From NCBI GenBank assembly GCA_946623195.1, contig CAMOQW010000064.1, positions 1 through 10,434 of the forward strand: a stretch of 10,434 nt of DNA, given 5' to 3'. Positions 1 through 7,338 of this stretch are shown here, in pieces. Position 1 is the stretch's first letter; each line of letters opens with the position of its first letter. Below the pieces are notes generated by a model, which worked only from the letters and a program-made list of their open reading frames with translations, was not told the origin of the DNA and searched no databases. The DNA is from an uncultured Prevotella sp. Its GTDB lineage: Bacteria; Bacteroidota; Bacteroidia; Bacteroidales; Bacteroidaceae. Position numbers and translations under genes: made by a program.

Positions 1-1592
1 TGGTCGATGCGGTAGGCATCGAAGTATTCGGCCATCTTGCGGAAGCGGCGCACCCACCACGAACAGCCGTCCTTCAACATCTCGTCCCAGTTGTAGGTCG
101 GGAATCCCCAGTTCTGGCCATCGGTGGAGAAGGCATCGGGTGGGGCACCGGCCTGACCGTTCAGGTTGAAGTATTTGGGCTCTACCCAGGCCTCCACACC
201 GTCGCGGGAGATGCCGATGGGGATGTCGCCCTTCAGGATGACACGATGCTGGCGGGCGTACTCATGGGCAGCACGCATTTGCTGGTCGAGGTTGTACTGT
301 ATGAACTCCCAGAAGCGCAGTTCCATTTTGCCCTTGAAACCCTGTTTCTGCGTCACTGCCACCGTGGCTTCCTTGGGCCACTTCGTGAATTCTGCGGTGC
401 CGTACAGGTCGCGATAGTAGCAGAATGCTGCGTATGGGATGAGCCACGACTCGTTGTCTTTGACAAACTGCTTGAATGAGGCGCGGTTGCTGATAGTGTT
501 CCTCTCCTGAGCGAACAATGCGCGCAGGTATTCCATCTTGGCAGAGAACATGCGCTCGTAGTCTATCTGTGGCAGGGCATTCAGCTCTTTCTGCAGCTGC
601 TGGTACTTGGCCCTTAGTGTCTCGTCTTTTAGTTGAGGCAGTTGTCTCAGGTCGGTATATTGCGGGTGCAGAGCATAGATGCTGATGGAATTGTAGGGGT
701 AGGAGTCCTGCCAGGTGTGTGTTATGTTGGTGTCGTTGATGGGCAGCACCTGCAGAATGCGCTGGTTGGTCTTGTCGCACCAGTCAATCATCAGTTTCAG
801 GTCACCGAAGTCGCCTACGCCGAACGAACCTTCAGAGCGCAACGAGAAGATGGGTATCACCGTGCCGGCCCCCTTCCAGGGGTAGATGGGGAAATAGGCT
901 TGAGGCAGTTCGTAGACCACCACGTCGCCATCGGCCATCGAGGCCAGTTCTATGCTGCGGTTCGCACCCTGCTCCCACAGAGGAGTGTAGTCGATTTCCG
1001 TGTCGAGAATGATGAACTTGAACTCGAAGCGTCCACGAGGCAGATAGGTGGCGTTCAGGCTGACCGTCCATTCGTTGCTTTGGACTTCGGCCATCCTGAT
1101 GGCTTTCTTGATGTCCCATGCTCCTAACTGCTGCGGCTCGCCTACAATGGCCAACTTCTCGTCAGCCCGTAGTTGCGGGGCACGCACCTTCAGCATTACC
1201 GTCTGCTTGAATTCCGTCTTGGTGTTCCTCTTGTGATTGCGGGCCATTACGCAGTCGGTGATGGCAGAGCTGTACATGAACGAGTCTTCGGGTATGTCAA
1301 TCCAGTGGTCGTAGACGGTGTAGCGGGTAGCCTCATGGCCAGCCGTCTCCAACCGGTGTGGTTCTACAAGCCATTCCTGGCGGACTGTTTCGTCGCCCCG
1401 TTTCAGGCTGTAGTAATAGTCGATGCAGGTTCCGGGCTTCATGTCTTTAGTCAGCTCCACAAACCAGTGGAGACCGTCCAGCGTGGTCATTTTGTGCTGC
1501 GATTCCTTCGCAGTGCTTTTCTCTGCCAGAATGTTCAGTACCAGTTCTTCACCAAAGGTGGTCTGATACTCTACGTTGAATAGAAGTTTCAT
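1..1592 (-). CDS. malQ: 4-alpha-glucanotransferase (GH77) with N-terminal CBM20-like modules, 3' end beyond window
   Basis: This cytoplasmic enzyme transfers alpha-1,4-glucan segments between malto-oligosaccharides, releasing glucose and making longer chains. The frame is open without a stop from the ATG at 1592-1590 to the window edge, giving 530 complete codons. Residues 1-105 and about 125-230 look like two starch-binding CBM20 modules; the second has the LGAWD and FEFKFIIL signatures. The GH77 barrel starts near residue 240 (VIPIFSLRSEGSFGVGDFGD) and includes GAPPDAFSTDGQNWG near 483-497. The last complete codons read YFDAYRID; by family knowledge this Asp (residue 530) is the catalytic nucleophile. 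Bacteroidota MalQ proteins of this layout are roughly 890 residues, so about 40% is missing, including the acid/base region. No signal peptide is visible. It is the third gene after the regulator and transporter, 23 bp behind the transporter stop, so it is probably co-transcribed with them. Confidence 0.95.
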   Translation of the reverse strand, partial: MKLLFNVEYQTTFGEELVLNILAEKSTAKESQHKMTTLDGLHWFVELTKDMKPGTCIDYYYSLKRGDETVRQEWLVEPHRLETAGHEATRYTVYDHWIDIPEDSFMYSSAITDCVMARNHKRNTKTEFKQTVMLKVRAPQLRADEKLAIVGEPQQLGAWDIKKAIRMAEVQSNEWTVSLNATYLPRGRFEFKFIILDTEIDYTPLWEQGANRSIELASMADGDVVVYELPQAYFPIYPWKGAGTVIPIFSLRSEGSFGVGDFGDLKLMIDWCDKTNQRILQVLPINDTNITHTWQDSYPYNSISIYALHPQYTDLRQLPQLKDETLRAKYQQLQKELNALPQIDYERMFSAKMEYLRALFAQERNTISNRASFKQFVKDNESWLIPYAAFCYYRDLYGTAEFTKWPKEATVAVTQKQGFKGKMELRFWEFIQYNLDQQMRAAHEYARQHRVILKGDIPIGISRDGVEAWVEPKYFNLNGQAGAPPDAFSTDGQNWGFPTYNWDEMLKDGCSWWVRRFRKMAEYFDAYRID

Positions 1593-1615
1593 AAGCGGTT
1601 ATGTTTTAGTGATTG

Positions 1616-2914
1616 TTATCTTTTCTGAATGACCGTTACGCAGCAGGCTCCTAAGATGAAGCTGACGCCGGCTACAATCATCATCGTTGACTGATGGCCT
1701 CCTACCAGTGACAGGATGGTGCCGCCACAGATGGCCGCCACAATCTGTGGCAGACAGATGGTGCCGTTGAACAGCCCCAGGTAGGCACCCATGTGGCCGT
1801 AGCCCTGCAGGGCGTTGGTGACAAAGGTGAACGGCATGGCCAGCATGGCTGCCCAGCCGCAGCCGATGAGCAGGAAGGGTACAATCTGTCCGTACATGTC
1901 GGGGATGAAGGGAATCATGGCAAAGCCGATACCGCCCAGTATCAGACTCATTGCGTATGCCATTTTCGTGTCTTTGAAGCGTGGCAGCACGGTAGCCCAC
2001 ACCACCGACCCTATGGCCTGGATGGCGTAGAGCACGCCAGTCCAGTTGGCGGCTTCCTGATAGGCGGCGGACGCCGGGTCGGTAGTGCCCCAGACGGTCT
2101 CGGAGACGGCATCAACCACGTAAGTCCACATATAGAGCATACCGGCCCAGCAGAAGAACTGTACCAGTCCCACTTTCCAGAAAGTTGAGGGGGCGTTTTT
2201 TAAGAGCGTTATCCAGTTGGCACTCTCTTCTTGCTCCTGTGAAACGGGGTTGTATTCGCGATACGTGTCGGGGTTCCATTCCTTCACCTTCAGTGTGGTA
2301 TAGATGACGCAGAGTATCAGGATGGCAGCACCGATGTAGAACGAACAGATGACGGAGTCGGGCACCACGCCCTCTTCTGCCACGTTCTTGACGCCAATCC
2401 AGGTCAGCAAGAAGGGAAACAGGAAGCCTGCCACCGATCCGGCATTGCACAGGAACGACTGGATGCTGTATGCTTTGGCCTTCTGCTCCTCGTTGACCAT
2501 GTCGCCCACCAGCATTTTAAAAGGCTGCATGGCCATGTTGATGCTGGTGTCGAGCAGCATCAGAGCAATCAGCCCGAAGATGAGTGCTGCCGACACTGCC
2601 AGATGGAGCGACCCTGCATTGGGCAGCAGGCACATGACGGCCACGGCTACGCTGGCTCCTATAAATAAATAAGGTATGCGGCGTCCCCAGCGCGTCCAGG
2701 TCTTGTCCGACAGGGTTCCCACGATGGGCTGTACTAAGATGCCCATGAGCGGAGGCAGTATCCAGAAGAAACTCAGCGAGTGCGGGTCGGCACCTAATGT
2801 GCGGAAGATGCGTGAGATGTTTGCCGACTGTAGTGCGTATGCAATCTGTACGCCAAAGAATCCAAAGCTCAGATTCCACAGGCTCCAAAACGGTAGATTC
2901 GGTTTCTGTTTCAT
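1616..2914 (-). CDS. MFS/GPH-type sugar transporter (SLC45-like, probable maltose/maltodextrin importer)
   Basis: This 432-residue inner-membrane protein has about twelve hydrophobic segments, typical of the major facilitator superfamily. The loop between the second and third helices has GTLSDKTWTRWGRRIPY (residues 67-82), the MFS D-x-x-G-R-R motif in the form seen in sucrose/maltose carriers of the SLC45/GPH group. Other group-like signatures are QPFKMLVGDMV (130-140) and GLFNGTICLPQI (380-391). A soluble central loop lies around residues 208-240. Such carriers usually run as proton symporters for disaccharides; maltose or short maltodextrins are inferred from its place between a LacI-type regulator and malQ. 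The start ATG is 11 bp after the regulator stop and is preceded by an AT-rich leader (AAATTTAGATATT) with no Shine-Dalgarno site. Direct substrate evidence is absent; sucrose or another glucoside remains possible. Confidence 0.92.
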   Translation of the reverse strand: MKQKPNLPFWSLWNLSFGFFGVQIAYALQSANISRIFRTLGADPHSLSFFWILPPLMGILVQPIVGTLSDKTWTRWGRRIPYLFIGASVAVAVMCLLPNAGSLHLAVSAALIFGLIALMLLDTSINMAMQPFKMLVGDMVNEEQKAKAYSIQSFLCNAGSVAGFLFPFLLTWIGVKNVAEEGVVPDSVICSFYIGAAILILCVIYTTLKVKEWNPDTYREYNPVSQEQEESANWITLLKNAPSTFWKVGLVQFFCWAGMLYMWTYVVDAVSETVWGTTDPASAAYQEAANWTGVLYAIQAIGSVVWATVLPRFKDTKMAYAMSLILGGIGFAMIPFIPDMYGQIVPFLLIGCGWAAMLAMPFTFVTNALQGYGHMGAYLGLFNGTICLPQIVAAICGGTILSLVGGHQSTMMIVAGVSFILGACCVTVIQKR

Positions 2915-2925
2915 AATATCTAAAT

Positions 2926-3951
2926 TTATTTCGTTGTTCCTCTAATAATCAGCCGGGTGCGCACGATGCGTCGCTCAGCCTTGTCCATGGGGATGTTGCC
3001 CTCCACGTGGCCTATCAGGATGTCGGCAGCTTCTTCGCCCACCTTCTCGCCACGTTGTTCTACGGTAGTCAGCATCGGGTCGCAGGCCACGGCACGATAG
3101 CCATTGGTAAATCCGCAGATGGAGATGTCGTCAGGTATGCGGAATCCCATCCGTTTGGCCGTGTATAGGATGCCGATGGCGGTATCGTCGTTGATGGCGA
3201 AGAAGGCATCGGGGCGGTTCTCCATCTTCAGGATTTCAGGAGTGATGGCTTCTGCATCGGCACGGTTGTCGCAGACCCTGGTGATGTCGGCATCGTACTG
3301 CAGGCCATGCTTGAGCAGGGCATCCTTGTAGCCATTGAAGCGGTTTTTTGAAATCTCCATCGTCATAGGGGCGCCATAGAAGGCAATATGTCGGCATCCG
3401 CTGTCGATGAGATGGTTCACGGCATTATAAGCCCCCATGTAGTCGTCTACCACCACGCGGCTGGCATTGAGACCGGTGCAGATGCGGTCGTAGAACACCA
3501 AGGGGACGCCGGCATCCATCAGTTTCTGGAAATGCTCGTAGTGCAGGGTGTCTTTGGCTTGCGAAACAATGATGCCGCACACCTTGTTCTCGTAGAACGA
3601 CTGGCAGATGCGCACCTCCCGTTCATAGCGCTCCTGACTGGTGGCCACTAGGATGCGGTAGCCTTGGGATGAGGCCTCCTCCTCAATGCCTTTCAGCACC
3701 GATGCGAAGTAGTAGTGCACAAAGTCGGGTATGATGACGCCGATGAGCTTCTGGGGCTTTACCTTCGAGTGGCGTAGCGACTCGGCAATGACGTTGGGCG
3801 TGAAGTTATGCTCACGGGCATACTGCTGAATGGCTGCCCGTCGCTTTGCTGAGATGCGGGGCGAATCCTTCAGCGCTCGCGACACGGTGGCAACTGAGAT
3901 GCCCAGCTCGCGGGCGATATCTTTCATAGTCAGTGGGGCAGTTTCTTTCAT
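2926..3951 (-). CDS. LacI-family transcriptional regulator (MalR-like)
   Basis: This is a 341-residue DNA-binding regulator with a periplasmic-binding-protein-like sensor domain. Residues 9-28 (MKDIARELGISVATVSRALK) form the LacI helix-turn-helix, and FTPNVIAESLRHSK (50-63) is the hinge helix; its Leu59 matches the Leu that this family inserts at a central CpG. The sensor domain follows from IGVIIPD near residue 70, with ENKVCGIIV, VPLVFYDR and DAFFAINDDTAIG in family positions. The frame extends upstream to a TTG at 3978, but that codon lies inside a probable -7 promoter element, so the ATG at 3951-3949 is chosen. A later ATG at 3927 (333 residues, starting MKDIAREL) is possible. It heads the minus-strand operon with the transporter and malQ and diverges from susC, so it probably controls both in response to maltose or a derivative. 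Whether it represses or activates is not shown by the sequence. Confidence 0.93.
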   Translation of the reverse strand: MKETAPLTMKDIARELGISVATVSRALKDSPRISAKRRAAIQQYAREHNFTPNVIAESLRHSKVKPQKLIGVIIPDFVHYYFASVLKGIEEEASSQGYRILVATSQERYEREVRICQSFYENKVCGIIVSQAKDTLHYEHFQKLMDAGVPLVFYDRICTGLNASRVVVDDYMGAYNAVNHLIDSGCRHIAFYGAPMTMEISKNRFNGYKDALLKHGLQYDADITRVCDNRADAEAITPEILKMENRPDAFFAINDDTAIGILYTAKRMGFRIPDDISICGFTNGYRAVACDPMLTTVEQRGEKVGEEAADILIGHVEGNIPMDKAERRIVRTRLIIRGTTK

Positions 3952-3975
3952 CGGGCTCTTAGTTGTTTCTGGGTG

Positions 3976-3983
3976 CAAAGATA
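3976..3983 (-). promoter_or_regulatory. Predicted -7 element of the regulator/transporter/malQ operon
   Basis: The minus strand reads TATCTTTG, an exact match to the Bacteroidota -7 consensus TAnnTTTG. Transcription would start about 4-8 bases downstream, near 3970, leaving a leader of roughly 15-20 bases before the ATG at 3951. No clear TTG-type -33 element is seen at the usual distance, so the promoter may be weak or may need an activator. Confidence 0.65.
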
Positions 3984-4036
3984 TTGAAAAGTTCCGTTCG
4001 TTGCATGTTTACCTTATTTATTTATTAAGAAAGGCG

Positions 4037-4054
4037 AATGCAAACGTTTGCATT
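4037..4054. promoter_or_regulatory. 18-bp perfect palindrome, probable LacI-family operator
   Basis: AATGCAAACGTTTGCATT is identical to its reverse complement over 18 bp; flanking bases 4036 and 4055 break the symmetry. The core GCAAACGTTTGC with a central CpG is the form bound by PurR, CcpA and MalR-type LacI regulators, and one is encoded next door. The centre (4045.5) lies midway between the two divergent -7 elements, with 53 and 54 bp to each. At about 65-75 bases upstream of either start it does not overlap the promoter cores. This could fit activation or looping as well as repression. Confidence 0.8.
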
Positions 4055-4108
4055 GTACTAATAACGTATTTAACTCATAAAAAGTATCAACGAATCAAAA
4101 CAATTCCT

Positions 4109-4116
4109 TATCTTTG
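4109..4116 (+). promoter_or_regulatory. Predicted -7 element of the susCDE operon
   Basis: TATCTTTG matches the Bacteroidota -7 consensus TAnnTTTG and is identical to the divergent copy, including the next three bases (CAC). Transcription would start about 4120-4124, giving a leader of about 60 bases before the susC ATG. The stretch where a -33 TTG element should be (about 4080-4092, AAAAGTATCAACG) has none, which suggests dependence on an activator. Confidence 0.65.
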
Positions 4117-4119
4117 CAC

Positions 4120-4133
4120 TTGATTTAAATCAA
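4120..4133. promoter_or_regulatory. 14-bp perfect palindrome at the predicted susC start; FNR-box-like
   Basis: TTGATTTAAATCAA equals its own reverse complement and matches the Crp/Fnr-family FNR consensus TTGAT-N4-ATCAA exactly. It begins 3 bases after the susC -7 element, so it overlaps the expected transcription start. A protein bound here would be expected to block transcription. The region is AT-rich and a chance palindrome is possible; the regulator is not identified in this window. Confidence 0.4.
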
Positions 4134-4183
4134 AACCAGATATTCGCAAACTAACAATGTAATACTCTAACTTTAAAGATTTA

Positions 4184-7100
4184 ATGATGAAGCAGGTAAA
4201 CATTAAGATTCCGTTTAGGATGCTGGTCCTGATGTTAGGACTTTTCCTATCGGTAGGAGCCTTTGCGCAAATCAGCGTCAAGGGTCATGTTAAGGATGCT
4301 CAGGGTGAACCAATCATCGGTGCTACCGTGCGCGTAGTAGGCACTCAGACTGCTACCATTACGGACTTCGACGGTAACTTTGCCCTGAATGCAAAGCAAG
4401 GTGCTGACATCACCATCTCGTATGTCGGCTACCAGGATGCTACTGTGAAGGCAGCTCCCAATGTGGAGGTGACGCTACAGGAAGATGCCGCCGTGCTGAA
4501 TGAAGTGGTGGTCATTGGTTACGGTCAGGTGAAGAAAAGTGACCTGACAGGCTCGGTGACAGCCCTGAAGCCGGACTCCAAGAACAAGGGTCTTGTGGTG
4601 AACCCACAGGATATGTTGTCAGGTAAGGTGGCTGGTGTCAATATCACCAGCAACGACGGAACCCCGGGCGGTGGTGCCCAGATACGTATTCGTGGTGGTT
4701 CGTCGCTGAACGCTTCCAACGACCCTCTGATAGTGATTGACGGAGTGGCCATGGACAATGCCGGTGTGAAGGGCCTTTCCAACCCGCTCTCTATGATCAA
4801 CCCGCAGGATATTGAATCGTTCAACGTACTGAAGGATGCTTCTGCAACGGCCATCTATGGTAGCCGCGGTTCTAACGGTGTCATCATCATCACCACCAAG
4901 AAAGGTCGCAAAGGCCAGGCTCCCCAGGTGTCATACGCCGGTAGTCTGACAATCAGTGCCAAGAAGAAGACCCTCGACGTGATGAACGGTGACCAGTATC
5001 GTGCTTTCATCAAGGACCTCTGGGGTGAGGATAGCGAGGCCTACAGTGCACTTGGTACTGCCAATACCAACTGGCAAGACCTGATTTACCGTACGGCTGT
5101 CAGCCATGACCACAATGTAACAGTAGCCGGTGCGGTGAAAGACCTGCCCTATCGTGTGTCGGTAGGCTATACCGACCAGCAGGGTATCCTGAAAACTTCT
5201 GACTTCAAGCGTGTGACGGCAGCTTTGAACCTCAATCCGTCGTTCTTTGACGATCACTTGAACCTAAACCTGAATGCCAAGGGTATGTATGCCCGCACGC
5301 AGTATGCCGATGGTGGAGCCGTAGGTGCTGCCACCAGCATGGACCCGAGCCAGGATCCCTATGCCTTTACTTCCAACTATCACAATGACCGTGATGCTCA
5401 GGGAAATCTTCTGCCAGTAGACCAGAGACGCTTTGTCGGTTTGAGCACTAAACCTTTCGGAGGCTATTTCGAGTGGCCCACCAGCGGTACGTCGCTGAAC
5501 GACCCCGACTGGCCTTACACCTACGAGCGTAACGCCTTCAAAAACCCGCTGGCCATGCTCAATGAGGTCAGCGAGATAGCTCACAGCCGTTCATTCATCG
5601 GCAGTGCCGACATCGACTATAAGATTCATGGCTTCGAGGACCTTCGCCTGCACATGACGCTGGGTGCTGATATCTCGAAGGGCCGCCAGAGCCGTACGGC
5701 ATCGCCCGCTGCTCCTCAGTATATCTATTATGGTAGCTATGGCTCTGACGAGATTCTGAAGCGCAACCTGTCGCTGTCTGCATATGCCCAGTATTATAAG
5801 GACTTTGCCAAGGTGCACCATTTCGACATCATGGCCGGTTACGAGTGGCAGCACTTCTGGCGTAGTCAGAGCAACGACTACATCGGCTACTATCAGGCTG
5901 GCAACACGGTCAATCCTCCCGTCAACGGACAGTTGCAGGAGGCTCCCCATACCCCCTATAACTACAAGACCGAAAACTACCTGGTGTCGTTCTTCGGACG
6001 TATGAACTATACGCTGATGGACCGCTACATGCTGACCTTTACGCTGCGTCGCGACGGTTCTTCACGTTTCAAGGACCACTGGTCGACATTCCCCTCTGCA
6101 GCCTTTGCATGGCGTGTCATCGAGGAGCCGTTCCTGAAGAACCAGAACGTGTTCAGCGACTTGAAGCTGCGCCTTGGCTGGGGTAAGACCGGTCAACAGG
6201 ACGTGAATAACGACTATGCCTGGATTGCCACCTATTCGAAGAGCACGGGCACCAATGGCTTCTATCCCGTTACCGGTTCCGGCGAACTGTATCGTCCTGA
6301 CAACTATACCCCCGATTTGAAGTGGGAGACGACGACAACCTATAACCTGGGTCTTGACTTCGGTTTCTTCAAGCAGCGCTTCACCGCCAGTATCGATATC
6401 TATAAGCGCAAGACCACCGACCTGCTCAACTATGCGCCTACGGTAGCCATGTCGGCATTTCGTAACCAGGCTTGGCAGAACATTGGTTCGCTGGAGAACA
6501 AGGGTGTCGAGGTTACGTTAGGCGTCAAGCCCATCCAGACCAAAGACTTCTATTGGACGTTAGACTACAACTTTACTTACAACAAGAACAAGATTACCGA
6601 CCTGAGCGGTGTGTCTTCCGATGGTTCTCCCGTGCCCAATACCGGCATCCAGATTGGTACCGACAAGCTGCTGGAGTACAACCAGGTGGGTTATGCCATG
6701 AATTCGTTCTATGTCTATCAGCAGGCTTATGATGCCAACGGAAATGCCATTGAGAATGTGGTGGTTGACCGTGACGGCGACGGGCAGATTACCCCCAACG
6801 ACCGCTACTTCTACAAAAAGCCGGCTCCCGACGTTACGATGGGCCTGAGCTCACGCATGGAGTGGAAGAACTGGGACTTCGGCTTCTCGCTGCGTGCCAG
6901 CTTCAACAACTATGTGTTCGACAACATCATGGCAGGCATGACCAACATTAGCCCCAACCAGGTCTACGACTCCTTCCACCAGCTGTCAAACCGTCCTACT
7001 GCCGTGCTGAATACCGGTGTGGCCCGTCAGACCAATGCTGTGACGGCACAGATGTCAGACCGCTACATCCACAACGCTTCGTTCCTGAAGTGCGATAACA

Positions 7101-7300
7101 TCACGCTGGGCTACTCCTTCGCCGACCTGTTCAAGTCGGGTGCCTATCACGGCCTGAGCGGTCGTGTCTACGGCACGGTGTCCAATGTGTTCACTATCAC
7201 CAAGTACGATGGTCTTGATCCTGAAATCGCCAACGGTTTCGACAATCAGATCTATCCGCGTCCTATATCGTTCATCTTCGGTTTGAACCTGAACTTCTGA
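4184..7300 (+). CDS. susC: SusC-family TonB-dependent outer-membrane transporter
   Basis: This 1038-residue outer-membrane beta-barrel imports malto-oligosaccharides into the periplasm using TonB energy, with SusD as its lid. Residues 1-28 are a signal peptide with probable cleavage at AFA|Q. Residues 30-100 form the carboxypeptidase-regulatory-like domain common to SusC proteins (KGHVKDAQGEPIIGATVRV). The plug starts near 106 (NEVVVIGYGQVKKSDLTGSV) and contains LIVIDGVAMDN and, from residue 210, IESFNVLKDASATAIYGSRG with SNGVIIITTKKG after it. The barrel follows and ends in a terminal Phe (IFGLNLNF), as needed for barrel assembly. An acidic calcium-type loop, DRDGDGQITPND, lies at 862-873. 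Two ATGs adjoin at 4184 and 4187; either is possible. It is first in the plus-strand operon, 38 bp ahead of susD. Starch specificity is inferred from the neighbours. Confidence 0.96.
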   Translation: MMKQVNIKIPFRMLVLMLGLFLSVGAFAQISVKGHVKDAQGEPIIGATVRVVGTQTATITDFDGNFALNAKQGADITISYVGYQDATVKAAPNVEVTLQEDAAVLNEVVVIGYGQVKKSDLTGSVTALKPDSKNKGLVVNPQDMLSGKVAGVNITSNDGTPGGGAQIRIRGGSSLNASNDPLIVIDGVAMDNAGVKGLSNPLSMINPQDIESFNVLKDASATAIYGSRGSNGVIIITTKKGRKGQAPQVSYAGSLTISAKKKTLDVMNGDQYRAFIKDLWGEDSEAYSALGTANTNWQDLIYRTAVSHDHNVTVAGAVKDLPYRVSVGYTDQQGILKTSDFKRVTAALNLNPSFFDDHLNLNLNAKGMYARTQYADGGAVGAATSMDPSQDPYAFTSNYHNDRDAQGNLLPVDQRRFVGLSTKPFGGYFEWPTSGTSLNDPDWPYTYERNAFKNPLAMLNEVSEIAHSRSFIGSADIDYKIHGFEDLRLHMTLGADISKGRQSRTASPAAPQYIYYGSYGSDEILKRNLSLSAYAQYYKDFAKVHHFDIMAGYEWQHFWRSQSNDYIGYYQAGNTVNPPVNGQLQEAPHTPYNYKTENYLVSFFGRMNYTLMDRYMLTFTLRRDGSSRFKDHWSTFPSAAFAWRVIEEPFLKNQNVFSDLKLRLGWGKTGQQDVNNDYAWIATYSKSTGTNGFYPVTGSGELYRPDNYTPDLKWETTTTYNLGLDFGFFKQRFTASIDIYKRKTTDLLNYAPTVAMSAFRNQAWQNIGSLENKGVEVTLGVKPIQTKDFYWTLDYNFTYNKNKITDLSGVSSDGSPVPNTGIQIGTDKLLEYNQVGYAMNSFYVYQQAYDANGNAIENVVVDRDGDGQITPNDRYFYKKPAPDVTMGLSSRMEWKNWDFGFSLRASFNNYVFDNIMAGMTNISPNQVYDSFHQLSNRPTAVLNTGVARQTNAVTAQMSDRYIHNASFLKCDNITLGYSFADLFKSGAYHGLSGRVYGTVSNVFTITKYDGLDPEIANGFDNQIYPRPISFIFGLNLNF

Positions 7301-7338
7301 TTTAACAAGTAGATTAAGATAATAAGATTATAATAGTC

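Noticed and set aside
262..780. 172-codon minus-strand frame inside malQ
   Set aside because: It overlaps malQ in another frame on the same strand, and its residues show no family signature while malQ has GH77 motifs throughout.
1173..1583. 136-codon plus-strand frame opposite the malQ 5' end
   Set aside because: It is antisense to the CBM20-like region, with no promoter, start context or motif of its own.
1793..2188. Plus-strand frame opposite the transporter gene
   Set aside because: It is antisense to conserved MFS helices and its composition looks like a shadow of them.
4142..4152. Possible second operator half (CGCAAAC) in the susC leader
   Set aside because: It has no matching inverted half nearby, so it is only a chance resemblance to one arm of the palindrome.
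7301..7338. Gap between susC and susD as a possible processing site or attenuator
   Set aside because: It is 38 AT-rich bases without an inverted repeat or T-run; I see only a plain intercistronic linker.
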